DNA of 64,000 bases, from contig SCFE01000120.1 of the NCBI GenBank assembly GCA_004352715.1, positions 268,929-332,928 of the forward strand, in the 5' to 3' direction. Below, piece by piece: positions 10,773 to 21,700 of this stretch. The notes below the pieces were generated by a model. It was not told the DNA's origin, did no database searches, and saw only the letters and a list, made by a program, of their open reading frames with translations. The DNA comes from Hofstenia miamia. Taxonomy: Eukaryota > Xenacoelomorpha > Acoela. The position numbers and the translations under genes were made by a program. The first letter of the stretch is position 1; each line of letters begins with the position of its first letter.

Positions 10773-11700
10773 TGTAGAATCAGTGGTTGGTAGGGAAATT
10801 TAACTAGAAACTTAATTGACTCTGCAGAAGGTTTAATTAGCGTTTTTGATACAGCCACGATTCCAAGAAATAGATTAACATAGAACTTATAACATATAGA
10901 TGTAACATTGGTAATTCATCCAAGTAACAAAACTACTTTAGGTAACAACCAAGATGACCAATTCCTATGGCTTCCAGCCGAAGCAGAACATCCAGGAGTA
11001 AAGTGCTTAACCTATTGACTGGTGCTACCCTATCTGTCTCACTTGCTTAATTTCTATCTCACTTCAAAAGTACAAACTCATTTTCATTGTTATCTCTCAG
11101 CTCACTATTAAATAATGTGTAATTGCCAGATATTCATGCTAGCCAACAGCATGGTATCATCACAGTGTTAGATTGTATAAGTGCATGTACGTGTTGAAAT
11201 ACGAACGAGAGATTTATTATTTCCTTATGCGTAACCATATACATAACTTAATGAACCACAATTCGGACTGGGTAATCGAAAGACCCCCAGAAGCAACGTG
11301 TCGCCCTGTGCTAGTGAAAGCACTCCCGAATTGTCGCTGGTCTTAAGCAATAAGTTTCATTTAAAATAATAAATAAATAAAAAATACAATGGTAAAGACG
11401 GCAGTTAAGAGTAGACAAAGTCTATTGAACATTCGCTACAGTTGTCTCAGTTTATATACAAAGATTCAGTATTACCTGCCTTTGTTTACAAGTATTTCAG
11501 ATAGCAAGGTAGTTTAACATGATCAATAATAATTCCCTCGTAAAATTCAATTTGAGCAAAATAAAGCACCAGTGAGGGGACATCAAATTAATAGCAACAA
11601 ACTAATATCGAAAATGATTGAAAAACGTCACGGTGACGTCATAATACAATAAATGTAAAATAAAAGATATAAAGGCACCAAATCCCCGAGCAACTCTACA
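10773..11700 (-). repeat. Full-length LTR (copy A), 928 bp
   Basis: On the minus strand the LTR starts TGTAGAGTTGC at 11700 and ends GATTCTACA at 10773, giving the TG...CA termini and short TGTAGA/TCTACA inverted repeat of an LTR. A TATA-like TTTGTATATAAACTG lies near 11450. It is bounded by a polypurine tract on its 5' side (11701-11714) and a primer-binding site on its 3' side, so it has both 3'-LTR and 5'-LTR context. Confidence 0.85.
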
Positions 11701-11714
11701 CGCCCCCCTTGCTC
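11701..11714 (-). promoter_or_regulatory. Polypurine tract next to LTR copy A
   Basis: Minus strand GAGCAAGGGGGGCG lies directly before the LTR start TGTAGAG. This is the position and composition of the plus-strand primer of an LTR retrotransposon. Confidence 0.75.
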
Positions 11715-11715
11715 A

Positions 11716-12812
11716 AATTAATTTTTGGCTAATAACTGGAGGGCCGGCCCGGAAACGATGCTTTGAGTAGCTACGATCATCTTTGCTGCGAGCTCATCGT
11801 CCCATGTCATGACCTCTGAGTAACTAGATTCGCGAGTTAGCTGCATTAGTACCTCCCTCTGCATGAACACCTCGTCCTTTAATCAGAGGAACTTTATGTT
11901 GGGCATCTGATCACTGACCGGGCAATTTCTTCGGAGGTTGTTTAGCCGCCTAGTGAAAGTATTGTAAAATTGTTCGTAGAGCCTCAGGCCTTTCAGCGCA
12001 ATCATAAGCGTCATTGTAGCATCTGTATCAGAAGTGTGAGCATCGTCGGCACTTATCTCAGTGTCCGGATAAAAGTGCAGAAAAACTTGGCAGAGGGATC
12101 CCATGGTGGTGGCGTGGTCTACGAACAGCGAGCAGTATTCCTGGACTTGGCTTAGCGTCATCTCTTCCGGATCTGAAACATTAGCTCAAATCATCGTGAT
12201 TATCTCTATCTGCTTTGTGACGTCGTAGTAACAGGTTATCGTTTCGATGTTGTTTATCCACATGAGATCTCTGGCTGCCTGAAAGAGAATAAGGACTCGA
12301 GGCTGTAGGGCGGATAGTCTTTCTTGTATCATTTCCAGTTGTTGGTGAATGGGGAGTCCGCGCATGAAAATGTCAGTGATTGTCAGTTTCCCGTCAATGA
12401 ACATGCGCTCAGCATTTCCTCCTGCTATAAGCTTTTCACGTAGGTTTTTGTACTCACAAGTTCAGCTGGCCTTCGTCGCTTCAGATTTGCTGTTGATGAA
12501 GTTTATCTTGTCGGATAGGTGGCCGGCAATCTTCTTCTTCAGCTTCTGGACCTTCCACTTTGGTTGAATCAGTGGCATTTCCACTGTAGGCGGGGGGATG
12601 CACAAGAGATTGGAGGTCTTGATCTTTCTCTCCAACTTGCTGAAACTAGATTGGGCGGCTAGAGTGGCCGTCCCTATAGTGACGGGATAATTTATGCAAG
12701 CATCTTTGATTGTGTCCCAGAACTTACCGCGTAGTCCCTTCTGCTGTAGGTGTTCGATCTGGTGATTGGAGATACGTGGACAAGAAGTGGTACATTCTAC
12801 ATCCAGAGCTAA
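11716..12812 (-). pseudogene. Unidentified last ORF of an LTR element, upstream of its polypurine tract
   Basis: One minus-strand frame is open from about 12812 to 11716 (about 365 codons) with only four stops. It reads LDVECTTSCPRISNHQIEHL, then GLRGKFWDTIKDACINYPV, a Lys-rich stretch, several predicted helices (LPIHQQLEMIQERLSALQP) and NTFTRRLNNLRRNCPVS. It has six or more Cys and is clearly more GC-rich than its surroundings. Its place between a broken LTR and a polypurine tract is where a third ORF (env-like or otherwise) sits in some gypsy elements. I see no fusion, membrane or catalytic signature, so the product is unknown; a divergent gag-like protein is another option. Confidence 0.5.
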
Positions 12813-12814
12813 GT

Positions 12815-13215
12815 GTTGCCCATACTTTGAGAAAGCACTCCCAAACTGTTGCCTTACTTACACAATTATTTTCATATCAAAAAATAATAAAGATAAATAC
12901 AGGGGTAAAACAGTAGTTGAGGTTAGGATAAACTTTATTGAACTTTGTCTACATGTTTTCTAAGTTTTATTCAAAAAATGAGATTGTTATCTGCCTTTGT
13001 TTACAATCAATCACTTAATGTAAGTTAATCATGTCAGCTATTTTGTTTCCCTCTCAAATTGAATTTGAGCAATAACAATCAGCACCATCAAGGGGACATG
13101 AAGCTAATATTTCTAAGCTAAGATTGAAATTACTAAATTTACCTCATGGTGACGCCATTACAAAAGTCAAAATAAAAGCACAATAAAATTTCACATTTCC
13201 CTGAGTGACTCTACA
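12815..13215 (-). repeat. Truncated LTR (copy C)
   Basis: Diverged copy of the first about 390 bp of the LTR at 10773-11700, same orientation. It starts TGTAGAGTCACTCAGGG at 13215 on the minus strand and shares the GGGAGTGCTTTC block near 12830. No polypurine tract lies beyond 13215, so it is either a 5' LTR or a fragment. Confidence 0.7.
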
Positions 13216-13261
13216 ATGTCATCATGATGTAACACTAAATTAGAGTGCCAGATAATCAAAA

Positions 13262-13300
13262 TAAAAACAAATCAAGATAGGAGCTCTGAGTGACTCTACA
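13262..13300 (-). repeat. Short LTR-end fragment
   Basis: GAGTGACTCTACA ends at 13300 and the preceding about 35 bp resemble the terminus of LTR copy C. This is a second truncated LTR end next to it. Confidence 0.5.
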
Positions 13301-13303
13301 ATA

Positions 13304-15291
13304 TCTCATATTTTGTAATAGCTTAAAATCTGTTCAAGTGCTCTTTTCCACCTCAGTAGATGCCATGTAAGGGCTGTGATTTGTTAAATATGCTTTATTC
13401 AAAATGTCTTTTAATCTCAATCTACTCATTCTTTGTATGCATTGTTTATGAGCTTGTGACTTGTTATTTTTACATAGTGTCCTGCTCCTACAGCTTTGCC
13501 AGTACTCAGAATCTGTAGATAAAAATGATTTTATGTCTTAGGAAGTACATTTGGAAGGTTGTTTCTTTGTTGTACATCCAGAAGAGATTCACAAGTAACT
13601 TAAGGATTTTGGGTGTGGGAGTAGTTGATCTTCAATTTTTGTTATTGTTTACATGATTTTACTGAGTGCTGGTGTGGTGAAAATTCATATTTTCAGTGCC
13701 TGATCAGTATGTTCAATGAAGTTCATTAAGTTGGAGTGCTCTCCATGCCTTAAGGAGATTGCAAAAAATTTGTGAATTTTAATTTTAGTGTCATCTTCAT
13801 TGTCAGTAAGGCATCCTTCACTATGATCAACAATATTTTTTGAATTTGTGTACTTACTTTTGACAGAAATCTTCATATGACATGAAATGATTGATTTGTT
13901 TCAATATTTTCAAGTGAACTTTCAAACCTGTTTAAGTTTCTGTATCTATGAATAGTCTTCTAAATTTTTTGAACAAGTTTGATGTCCTTATTTTCTTCTT
14001 ATTCACGTCACACTCTTAGATTTTCCAAATATTTCTTGTACTGGTGATAAGCAGTTATCATTTTATCAATTATTTGTTCATTATCAGTTGTAAATAGAAT
14101 TTTCAGCCAAATGTTGCAAGTTGACAAAGGGTGTCCAGTCATCTTAGTTATGATTCAGGCTACACCTAAGTTATTAATTAAAAGGCTACATCCTTTACAG
14201 AATTATTTGCAATTAATTGTATCCTAATTATATGCAAGTTTAGCTCAAGTAGTAAATTAGGGAATCTAGATCAAACATATTAATTGTTTCAAATTTCAAT
14301 ACATCATTTTATTGCAAATTAATTAATCATACTGAATACTTTTCTGCCAATTACAAGAACTACAGATAGTGTTCAAGTAGGCCCAAAACTATACAACAAT
14401 TTGAAGAAAACTACATGAAAATATTTAGCCAACATAAAATATTCTTCTCTTATGATTTGTTGCAAACACTTAGTTGTTTGATTCAGTGCAAGTACAAATA
14501 AATTTCAGTTCAAATTCAAATATTTGTTTGAATATTTGTTATTGTATATTGTCCACACTGCCTCCTTTTATGTGCAATCAGGAAAGAATTTGGCTTTCAT
14601 TGAGTTAATGGTTTTTGAACATGTTGATGTAGCAATCATTTTAATCAAATTTAAAAAAATATATTTTTCAGCAGACATTTCTGATTTTCTTATCTTATTT
14701 CTAAATTATATAAAATTTTTATTTACATGGAATTATTTCGAAACAATTTTAATAATTTTATTGAAATACGGATTATTTTTGGAATTCCTATTCATTGTTT
14801 ATATAGTTTGCGTTAAAAAAATGGTGAGCATGATGAATAAATTATATTTTCGCTTAATTATTACGGGCAGCAAACCTTATACTTCATCCATTTTCCAAAA
14901 ATCGGAGCATTTTTCGCTTTATCCGCGTGTGATATATTAAATAAATATTTGTTTTGACAATCGATTTTGTTAACGCTTAATGTTGCTTGCAATATTGTGA
15001 AATGTTAAATATATATTTCTCTCCAAATAATTAGCAAAAAATTGATGCTTTTGCGTTTTTCACGTAGTTACTTTGTTTCAACGCCTTCTTGAAAGTGCTT
15101 CGCTCTGTTTATATAATTTGAAATAAATATTTTCTTTGTCTGCTCTGTTATGGTGAAGAACATAATATAATCTCAATTTATGGTTCAAGTTACGATTAGG
15201 GTAGTGTAAAATTTATCTTACAAATTAAGTTGTGATTAGGTTAGAGTAACGGTTAATTGTTGATACGTTCGCTTATTTTTGCAAAACATTG
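13304..15291. other. AT-rich intergenic DNA, no gene supported
   Basis: No spliced or single-exon gene is supported here. The open frame 14524-14940 is hydrophobic by AT codon bias and has no signal, motif or splice context. Confidence 0.5.
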
Positions 15292-15562
15292 GGATCACCT
15301 GAAGATATGCCCCCACACTTTTTCCACCTGAAGATATTCACCCCCAAGATTTTCCACCTGAAGATATTCCCCCCAACTTTTTCCAATTGAAGATAACCTA
15401 ACCCTTTTACTGTTGAAGCAAATAAATAAGGTTAGGGTAAAATAAAAGACATTTAGTTTTTCCTACAATTTTCCAACTGAAGATGTTCCCCCCGCTCCTA
15501 AGATTTTCCACCTGAAGATATGCCCCCCTCAAAGCTTTGGGGGGCACACCTTCAGGTGATCC
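15292..15562. mobile_element. Foldback element with internal minisatellite
   Basis: The left end GGATCACCTGAAGATATGCC (15292) is mirrored by GGGGCACACCTTCAGGTGATCC ending at 15562, forming an inverted repeat of about 22 bp. Inside, the unit CCACCTGAAGATATnCCCCC occurs at least five times (near 15297, 15325, 15355, 15388, 15475, 15508), each starting with the same core as the terminus. It has no ORF. It resembles a small foldback or MITE-like element that grew by tandem copying of its own end. Confidence 0.65.
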
Positions 15563-16142
15563 AGAAAGTGAGTGAGGGTGTGGGGGATACCAAAAACTTT
15601 AACGGTTGTGAAAATAAATTTTACAAATGTTCCAAGGTGTTGGTTAAATTGAGAATGGACTGACCTATGTATGCACACACATATATCGGGCGCTGTAATC
15701 TATGGGAAATAGGTGTAAACAGTGCGTTCTGGAACTGAAATTCCATAGTACCAAGCGCGCGATTCAAGTTGGGGCCTGTCTAGGCATCCGATAAAGCTGA
15801 AATTTGTTGAGAGTACTCACTAGAGGTTCAAAATTTAATGTGCCAAATTTTAAAAAGTTTGATACAAACCCATGCACAATTTGCATGTAATATGAATTAA
15901 ATAATTGAAATTTCAATTGGAGCTTTCTATATTTTTCATTTTAACCCAAAATTGCTGATCTGGGGGCCCACATTTTGAAAAATTTTTATTATAAAAAAAA
16001 TAACTGATGAATGCTTCAAACTATTTATGGGTTAGTAAGAATGTATTTGAGGCATAAAATAAAAGTTGCTCATCATTTTCATGCAAATTTTCCCAGAATT
16101 TTGAAATAGTTTCAATATATAATTGCTAGGTTTTGTACATAT

Positions 16143-16146
<4 letters not shown>

Positions 16147-16173
<27 letters not shown>

Positions 16174-16666
16174 NNNNNNNNNNNNNNNNNNNNNNNNNNN
16201 NNNNNNNNNNNNNNNNNNNNNNNNNNNNNNNNNNNNNNNNNNNNNNNNNNNNNNNNNNNNNNNNNNNNNNNNNNNNNNNNNNNNNNNNNNNNNNNNNNNN
16301 NNNNNNNNNNNNNNNNNNNNNNNNNNNNNNNNNNNNNNNNNNNNNNNNNNNNNNNNNNNNNNNNNNNNNNNNNNNNNNNNNNNNNNNNNNNNNNNNNNNN
16401 NNNNNNNNNNNNNNNNNNNNNNNNNNNNNNNNNNNNNNNNNNNNNNNNNNNNNNNNNNNNNNNNNNNNNNNNNNNNNNNNNNNNNNNNNNNNNNNNNNNN
16501 NNNNNNNNNNNNNNNNNNNNNNNNNNNNNNNNNNNNNNNNNNNNNNNNNNNNNNNNNNNNNNNNNNNNNNNNNNNNNNNNNNNNNNNNNNNNNNNNNNNN
16601 NNNNNNNNNNNNNNNNNNNNNNNNNNNNNNNNNNNNNNNNNNNNNNNNNNNNNTATATATATATAT
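16147..16666. repeat. TA microsatellite containing an assembly gap
   Basis: A (TA)n run enters and leaves a 480-base run of N (16174-16653). Open frames through it are artefacts. Confidence 0.95.
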
Positions 16667-17355
16667 GTGTAAGAAAATAGTAATTGAGTATTTGATATCA
16701 GGATGTTTTAGCATCTAATATAGCATAACAATAGTGGCGTTAAATCAGAGAATATATAGAATGTAGAATATGTGATTTTTAAATCAATCATTATTGCTGT
16801 AAATTCCTTTTAAAAATGAGTTAAGATTGCGAAAGTATCTGCTTAATATGGCAATGATATAAATTCTATAATCGGATGCGATACTTTTAATTAGTTGCCA
16901 CGTTTATTAAATACATCATCATTTCTGCAATAAAAAGATGTTAGAATATTGCGAGTCATAATGCAGTTTCGCCTTTTACTGCATTGTCAGGCGTAGTTTA
17001 TAAGAGTAACATTTTAATATTTGATGTTTCCTCAATAATTTTGTATTTGAAATTGTCAAATCTATTTTTGTTATTTCTCTGCACTCCTTTGAAAACCGTG
17101 TTGTAAAAAGAATCACCATTGTACTGTCTAACGAGTACTCCATATGGACACAATGTAGTTAAACCAATACCAACTATCTCTTAATTTACAGGTGCCACAT
17201 TTGTTTTGTAAGAAAAATTTTAAGGCTAAGATATTTGTAGTCCGCTAAGTTGTCAATTTTTAAGATATTTATTTTGGGTCAGTTATTTTATGTTTCTTAC
17301 ATGACATTGTTATTGATTAATTTTGATTATTTTAAATAACTCAATTATTTTTTAG

Positions 17356-17426
17356 GACTATTCCATGAAACGTAGTTTTGAATCTACTGGTTTATCCGAT
17401 TCGGATTATGGCGACATGAAACGACC
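17356..17426 (+). CDS. RGG gene, exon encoding MKRSFESTG...
   Basis: Acceptor TTTTTTAG before 17356 and donor GTAATTTT at 17427. The exon ends in phase 2 and joins CC to A of the next exon, giving Pro. Confidence 0.7.
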
Positions 17427-18755
17427 GTAATTTTTGTTTTTCTTTATTGTGTTTTAATAATTGTTTAGAAGCTTTGACAATCGTGATAGAGGTCGACGTA
17501 GTGATGATTCTCGGGGATTTGGCAATCGTCCTCGTGGTGGCTCAGATCGTAGAGATAGTGGTCGTGGCCGAGGCGGTGATCGTGGTAGTTTTCGTGGAAG
17601 GTCCGATCGTGGACGTGGCAATGATAGAGGAGGCTTCCGTGGAAGAGGTGATCGCGGTGGATTTCGAGGACGTGGTGATCGCGGTTTTGGAGGGCGAGGT
17701 GGATTCAGTAGTCGTGGTGATCGCGGTGGTTTCGGTAGCCGTGGTGGTTTTTCGGGGCGCGATTCTCGCAGTAGTTTTGGTGGCCGNNNNNNNNNNNNNN
17801 NNNNNNNNNNNNNNNNNNNNNNNNNNNNNNNNNNNNNNNNNNNNNNNNNNNNNNNNNNNNNNNNNNNNNNNNNNNNNNNNNNNNNNNNNNNNNNNNNNNN
17901 NNNNNNNNNNNNNNNNNNNNNNNNNNNNNNNNNNNNNNNNNNNNNNNNNGCGCGATTCTCGCAGTAGTTTTGGTGGCCGTGACGATCGTGGTGGTTTCAA
18001 TAGCCGCGATGATAGAGGCCGTGGTGGATTCCGTGGACGCGATTCCAATAGTAGGGAATTTGGATTCCGTGGCCGAGATAGAGATTCAAGTTATCGTGGA
18101 GGAAGAGGTAGTTTTCGAGATTCTCGTGATGCTGGAGATTCTAGGGGATTCCACAGATCATCTGATTCAAGTGAAAGCCGCTATCGTCCTGAATCCTCAG
18201 GTTACCGTTCTGACAGACCTTATGGCTATTCTGATCCTTACGACATGCCGAGTGATTTCAATGGCTATCCGCCTCGTGATCAATATGAGACATCTTATCC
18301 TTCCACTAAAGGCTATTCTGCTTCCAGCAGCGATCGTCTAAGAGGGTCTAATCCAATTCTTAGTGATATTTCGGATCCCTACTCTTCAAGTAAGTTTTTA
18401 TATGCTATTTTTAAATATTGATTTTAACTTAGATTATGGTACTGGTTATAGTGGTAGCTCTGAGTATCGTAGCTATAGTGGTCCTCCAAAATCCAGCTAT
18501 GGTGGCGCTCCACAAGACATTTATGGAGGTAAAGGTTAGTTATTTATAATAGTTTTTATCATTGATATGTATTTAAATGTTTTATTTTTAAAATCTCAAT
18601 GATGCTTTTTCTGAAAAGTAAATGTTTTTTGTGCATTTCATTTTTCCACAGTTCTTAATAGTCGTTATAAACGCCGGCATATTGAGGTACCATATATTTA
18701 TATCCAGTCTTCTAATTGCAGCAAATGTGCAATTCATCAATATTGTGGGTTGTAG
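17356..18755 (+). CDS. RGG-box (Gly/Arg-rich) RNA-binding protein, C-terminal exons
   Basis: Four plus-strand segments join in compatible phase. Exon 17356-17426 (DYSMKRSFESTGLSD...MKRP) is followed by a 42-nt intron (17427-17468, GT...AG). The large exon 17469-18389, broken by a gap at 17787-17949, encodes a long run of RGG, RGD and GGF units (DRGGFRGRGDRGGF), then a Ser/Arg/Tyr-rich tail. A 43-nt intron (18390-18432) precedes exon 18433-18528 (or to 18534), which encodes NYGTGYSGSSEYRSYSG. A last exon from 18652 ends at TAG 18753-18755. RGG boxes bind RNA and are arginine-methylated in nuclear hnRNP/FUS-like proteins. No RRM is visible upstream in the window, so the 5' exons are missing or unrecognised. 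The exact family is undetermined (RBMX-like and FUS-like are both possible). Confidence 0.75.
17469..18389 (+). CDS. RGG gene, main repeat exon (contains gap)
   Basis: Acceptor TTGTTTAG before 17469; donor GTAAGTTT at 18390. The reading frame before the gap and the one after it differ by one base if the gap is taken as 163 bases, so the gap length cannot be literal. Confidence 0.75.
17787..17949. other. Assembly gap inside the RGG repeat exon
   Basis: 163 N. The 30 bases before it (17757-17786) and the 30 bases after it (17950-17979) are identical, beginning GCGCGATTCTCGCAGT. Confidence 0.98.
18433..18528 (+). CDS. RGG gene, Tyr/Gly/Ser-rich exon
   Basis: Acceptor TTAACTTAG before 18433. 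Two overlapping donors, GTAAAG at 18529 and GTTAGT at 18535, both leave phase 1 and differ by Gly-Lys only. Confidence 0.7.
18652..18755 (+). CDS. RGG gene, candidate terminal exon
   Basis: Strong acceptor TTTTTCCACAG before 18652. Read in phase 1 it gives VLNSRYKRRHIE... and stops at 18753-18755. A donor-like GTACCA lies at 18687, so this could instead be a 35-nt internal exon. Confidence 0.45.
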
Positions 18756-21700
18756 TAGTTTTATTATGGCCAAATCATATTTTATCAAAGTTCTGTTCTG
18801 TGAAGAATGCAATCGCACCATGGCATTGGTTTCATGTCTATGAAGTACATTTGTGAAATGAAATGTACCTGTACAAAGCATTGTAATTTTTACGAACGGA
18901 CATAATGGGCTCTATAATTCAAGGCGTTCCATCCACTCTGATTTAAAAAATATATTTGTGATTTACCTGGCGGAATGTATTTCTAAATCACTGGAAGTTC
19001 CATTAGTATGAAAATGTAAGCCCGCTGTTTTAAGCAATTTTCAGGTAATTGCAACCAAACGGAATCTATCGACAATTGATATACAACTTATGCGCACTCT
19101 ACTTCGAATAAAAGGCCGTTTTAAATTGCAATAGCAATTGTTCGCAAAGCTAAGCAGCCAATATTCATTATTTTAGAAGATATTTGGTCTTTTGGGGTTA
19201 CATTAAATTTTTTACGTTTTAGTAAGAATATAAAATAAGATTAAAAATCGAAAATTCCCTACATTTCGCTTGATTCATAATTGTCAAGGAAATGCGAAAT
19301 TACTGTATTATATTGCTTTTATAATCTGTAGTTTGAGAATATATAAACATCAGCTTAGCAAATTGAATTTAAAGTATGCCATTTATTAGATACCCGCCTT
19401 CTAATTTGGGTAAATTGCTCTATGTTATTTTTATTTAATGCTATCTAGAACGCTCATCCCGTTGGACTTAGATGAAGATTCGTTGGCGTCTTTTTTATGT
19501 ATGGATTTGCTGGATTCAACTTAAGCTAGTTAACTGACTACTAGATTGCCGTGAAATATTTGTATTTAATTTCTCTTGGTTGTTAGTCTAATACATGTTT
19601 CTATAATTTGTCAACTTTCAAATTTCGTAAAATATAAAAGAAGGAATATTGGATATTTAGCGCATTTTGAAATTAAAAGAGTTTTGAAACAATATCCAAC
19701 ATTTTAACAAATTCTACCTTGAAAAATCTTTACATTTTGTAATCCTAACATCAAGAAATGCTGTTCACCTAGAGAGGAAGAATTTAGCTGTTCTATATAA
19801 TGAAAGAATCCCGTCAGGTTTTTTTATCCATTTGTAATATATGAGGTGCTTATGCTTTAGTATGTTGTCTTCAAACTATATTTAAGATGAATTTTAAAAC
19901 TGCTAAACAACCATTTTTAAGGTTAAAATTTCACACATTTAAATTTCATGACATCGACTAAACATCTCAACAAAAAGCTTTATAAGTAAGTATTTTGTGC
20001 ATGTCCACTAGCTTTTTTGTACTTCTGTTCAATACTCTAAACTCAAATTTTGTGATCAAAATGTAATGAATAAACATGCTTGTATATGACGAAATGCCCG
20101 AAAATATACATTTGTTGTAGTTTGTACATTAGCGATTAGTGCATAACTTCAACATTTTCTTCTTGATTCCCTTTACTTGTCGGTTTCAACTGTTGCCGCT
20201 CATGATAAGAGAATGTAAAATATTTTCATGATGTTTTGAGTACCAGACAATGTGTTCACTTCATATTTTCATTATTTTTCATAAATAATTTGTTGCGTTT
20301 AAGTCATTAGTAAAACAGAACTTTCCGCTTTTTCATTACTAAGTTAACATAAATATTTTGCCTTTATAGTATTTTTCCTTGTTTCTCCTTTGGGTTGCTC
20401 CCAGTTTTCTGGTTATTAAACTTTTTAACTATTGAGATCATGAAATGAAAATGTTAAGAATTCAGATATTTAAGCAACTTGGATTATGATCATTGTTGTG
20501 AATAGATTTCCTTTCAAACCGATTACTTGCAAAAAAGAATGTTTATTATATGCCGGAGCAAATTGGAATTATGATGCAGTCCAGTTTTGCTCAAATTGAC
20601 TTCCATGATTATTCATAAATCTCACGGATTTACGGTAAGTACTTTCTAATTAGTGAAGCATTTAAAAAAAAATTTCAATTGCAATAGCTTTGCAGATTTC
20701 TTCACTTCCCTTTCTTCATATTTTTAATTGCATTTTCCGAAAGTAGTGAAAGAATATTGAATAACCTTGTTAACGAACAAATAATGGTTGGTATGTTTTG
20801 TTGCCTACATTAAAGCAGCGTAAAATATCTGTTGTTGCCCTGCGAAAAATGCTGTATTTGAATATTTTAAAATTATTGACCGTATCTCACTATTTCGATG
20901 TTAGAAATATTTGATCTCAATTTGGAGTTGTAGAAATCACGAATTATTAACATTCTTTTAAAATTTAATGATAACGGTCCTATATATATTAAGAATTTAT
21001 GAGGTTTTGCAACATTCAAAATTGACAGTACACTCAAAACTTCATTGGACAACGAATTGATCTTGGAATATTATACTTTTAAAAACAATGAAACATCGTG
21101 ATATACATACGATAAAAATGACTCACACTGTTTCCCTTATTTTGTTCATGAAGAAGCTTTAAGCGCTTATTGGAATTTTTAACAGGTAAAGCCCATAATT
21201 AGTACTTTACTATTACATTACTAGGTGATTTTAAATGGGGAGTCAAGATTTGAAAAAATTTAAACCAATTGTTCATAGGCTGTGTGTATGTGGTGTCACG
21301 TCAATGAAGATTATCTCCGAAGTGAATGATATAAAATTCAAGAAATGCACATGAAGGCTGCTGCATAGAACAATTTAAATCATTTGGATAGACAAAATGG
21401 AAATATTCGAAAAAAATTCAGATATTTTAGCTATAGATTGATGCGAATATTGTGATGTCATTTATTTTATAAGGGACATTGGAATTGATATTTGGGCACA
21501 CAATAACTTATTTCAAATCAAAATTGAAGGAATTCTTTAATCTTTCGACAAAGTTTTAATTTAAAACCTATGAGTTGCCAATTTATGTCCAATTATTTTA
21601 TTCATTCTCATTCACATAGTTTGAAATATTGACAATACTCTGGTGTTGTCATTGAAATTGTGTAGAATTGATTTTAGAAGTTTCCAAAAATATTACCTAT

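Noticed and set aside
14524-14940. 138-codon hydrophobic open frame
   Set aside because: Composition follows AT bias (Phe, Ile, Leu, Tyr); no motif, no splice or start context.
15297-15530. Tandem CCACCTGAAGATAT units considered as a CRISPR array
   Set aside because: Spacing is irregular, the spacers are not unique sequences, and the genome is eukaryotic; a minisatellite within a foldback element fits better.
16123-16714. Long frames through 16174-16653
   Set aside because: They consist of N and TA repeats (poly Ile-Tyr); artefacts of the gap.
17447-18421. Val/Ile/Ala-rich plus frame at the start of the RGG exon, and the antisense Thr-rich frame
   Set aside because: Shadow frames of the RGG repeats; the RGG frame has correct splice phases.
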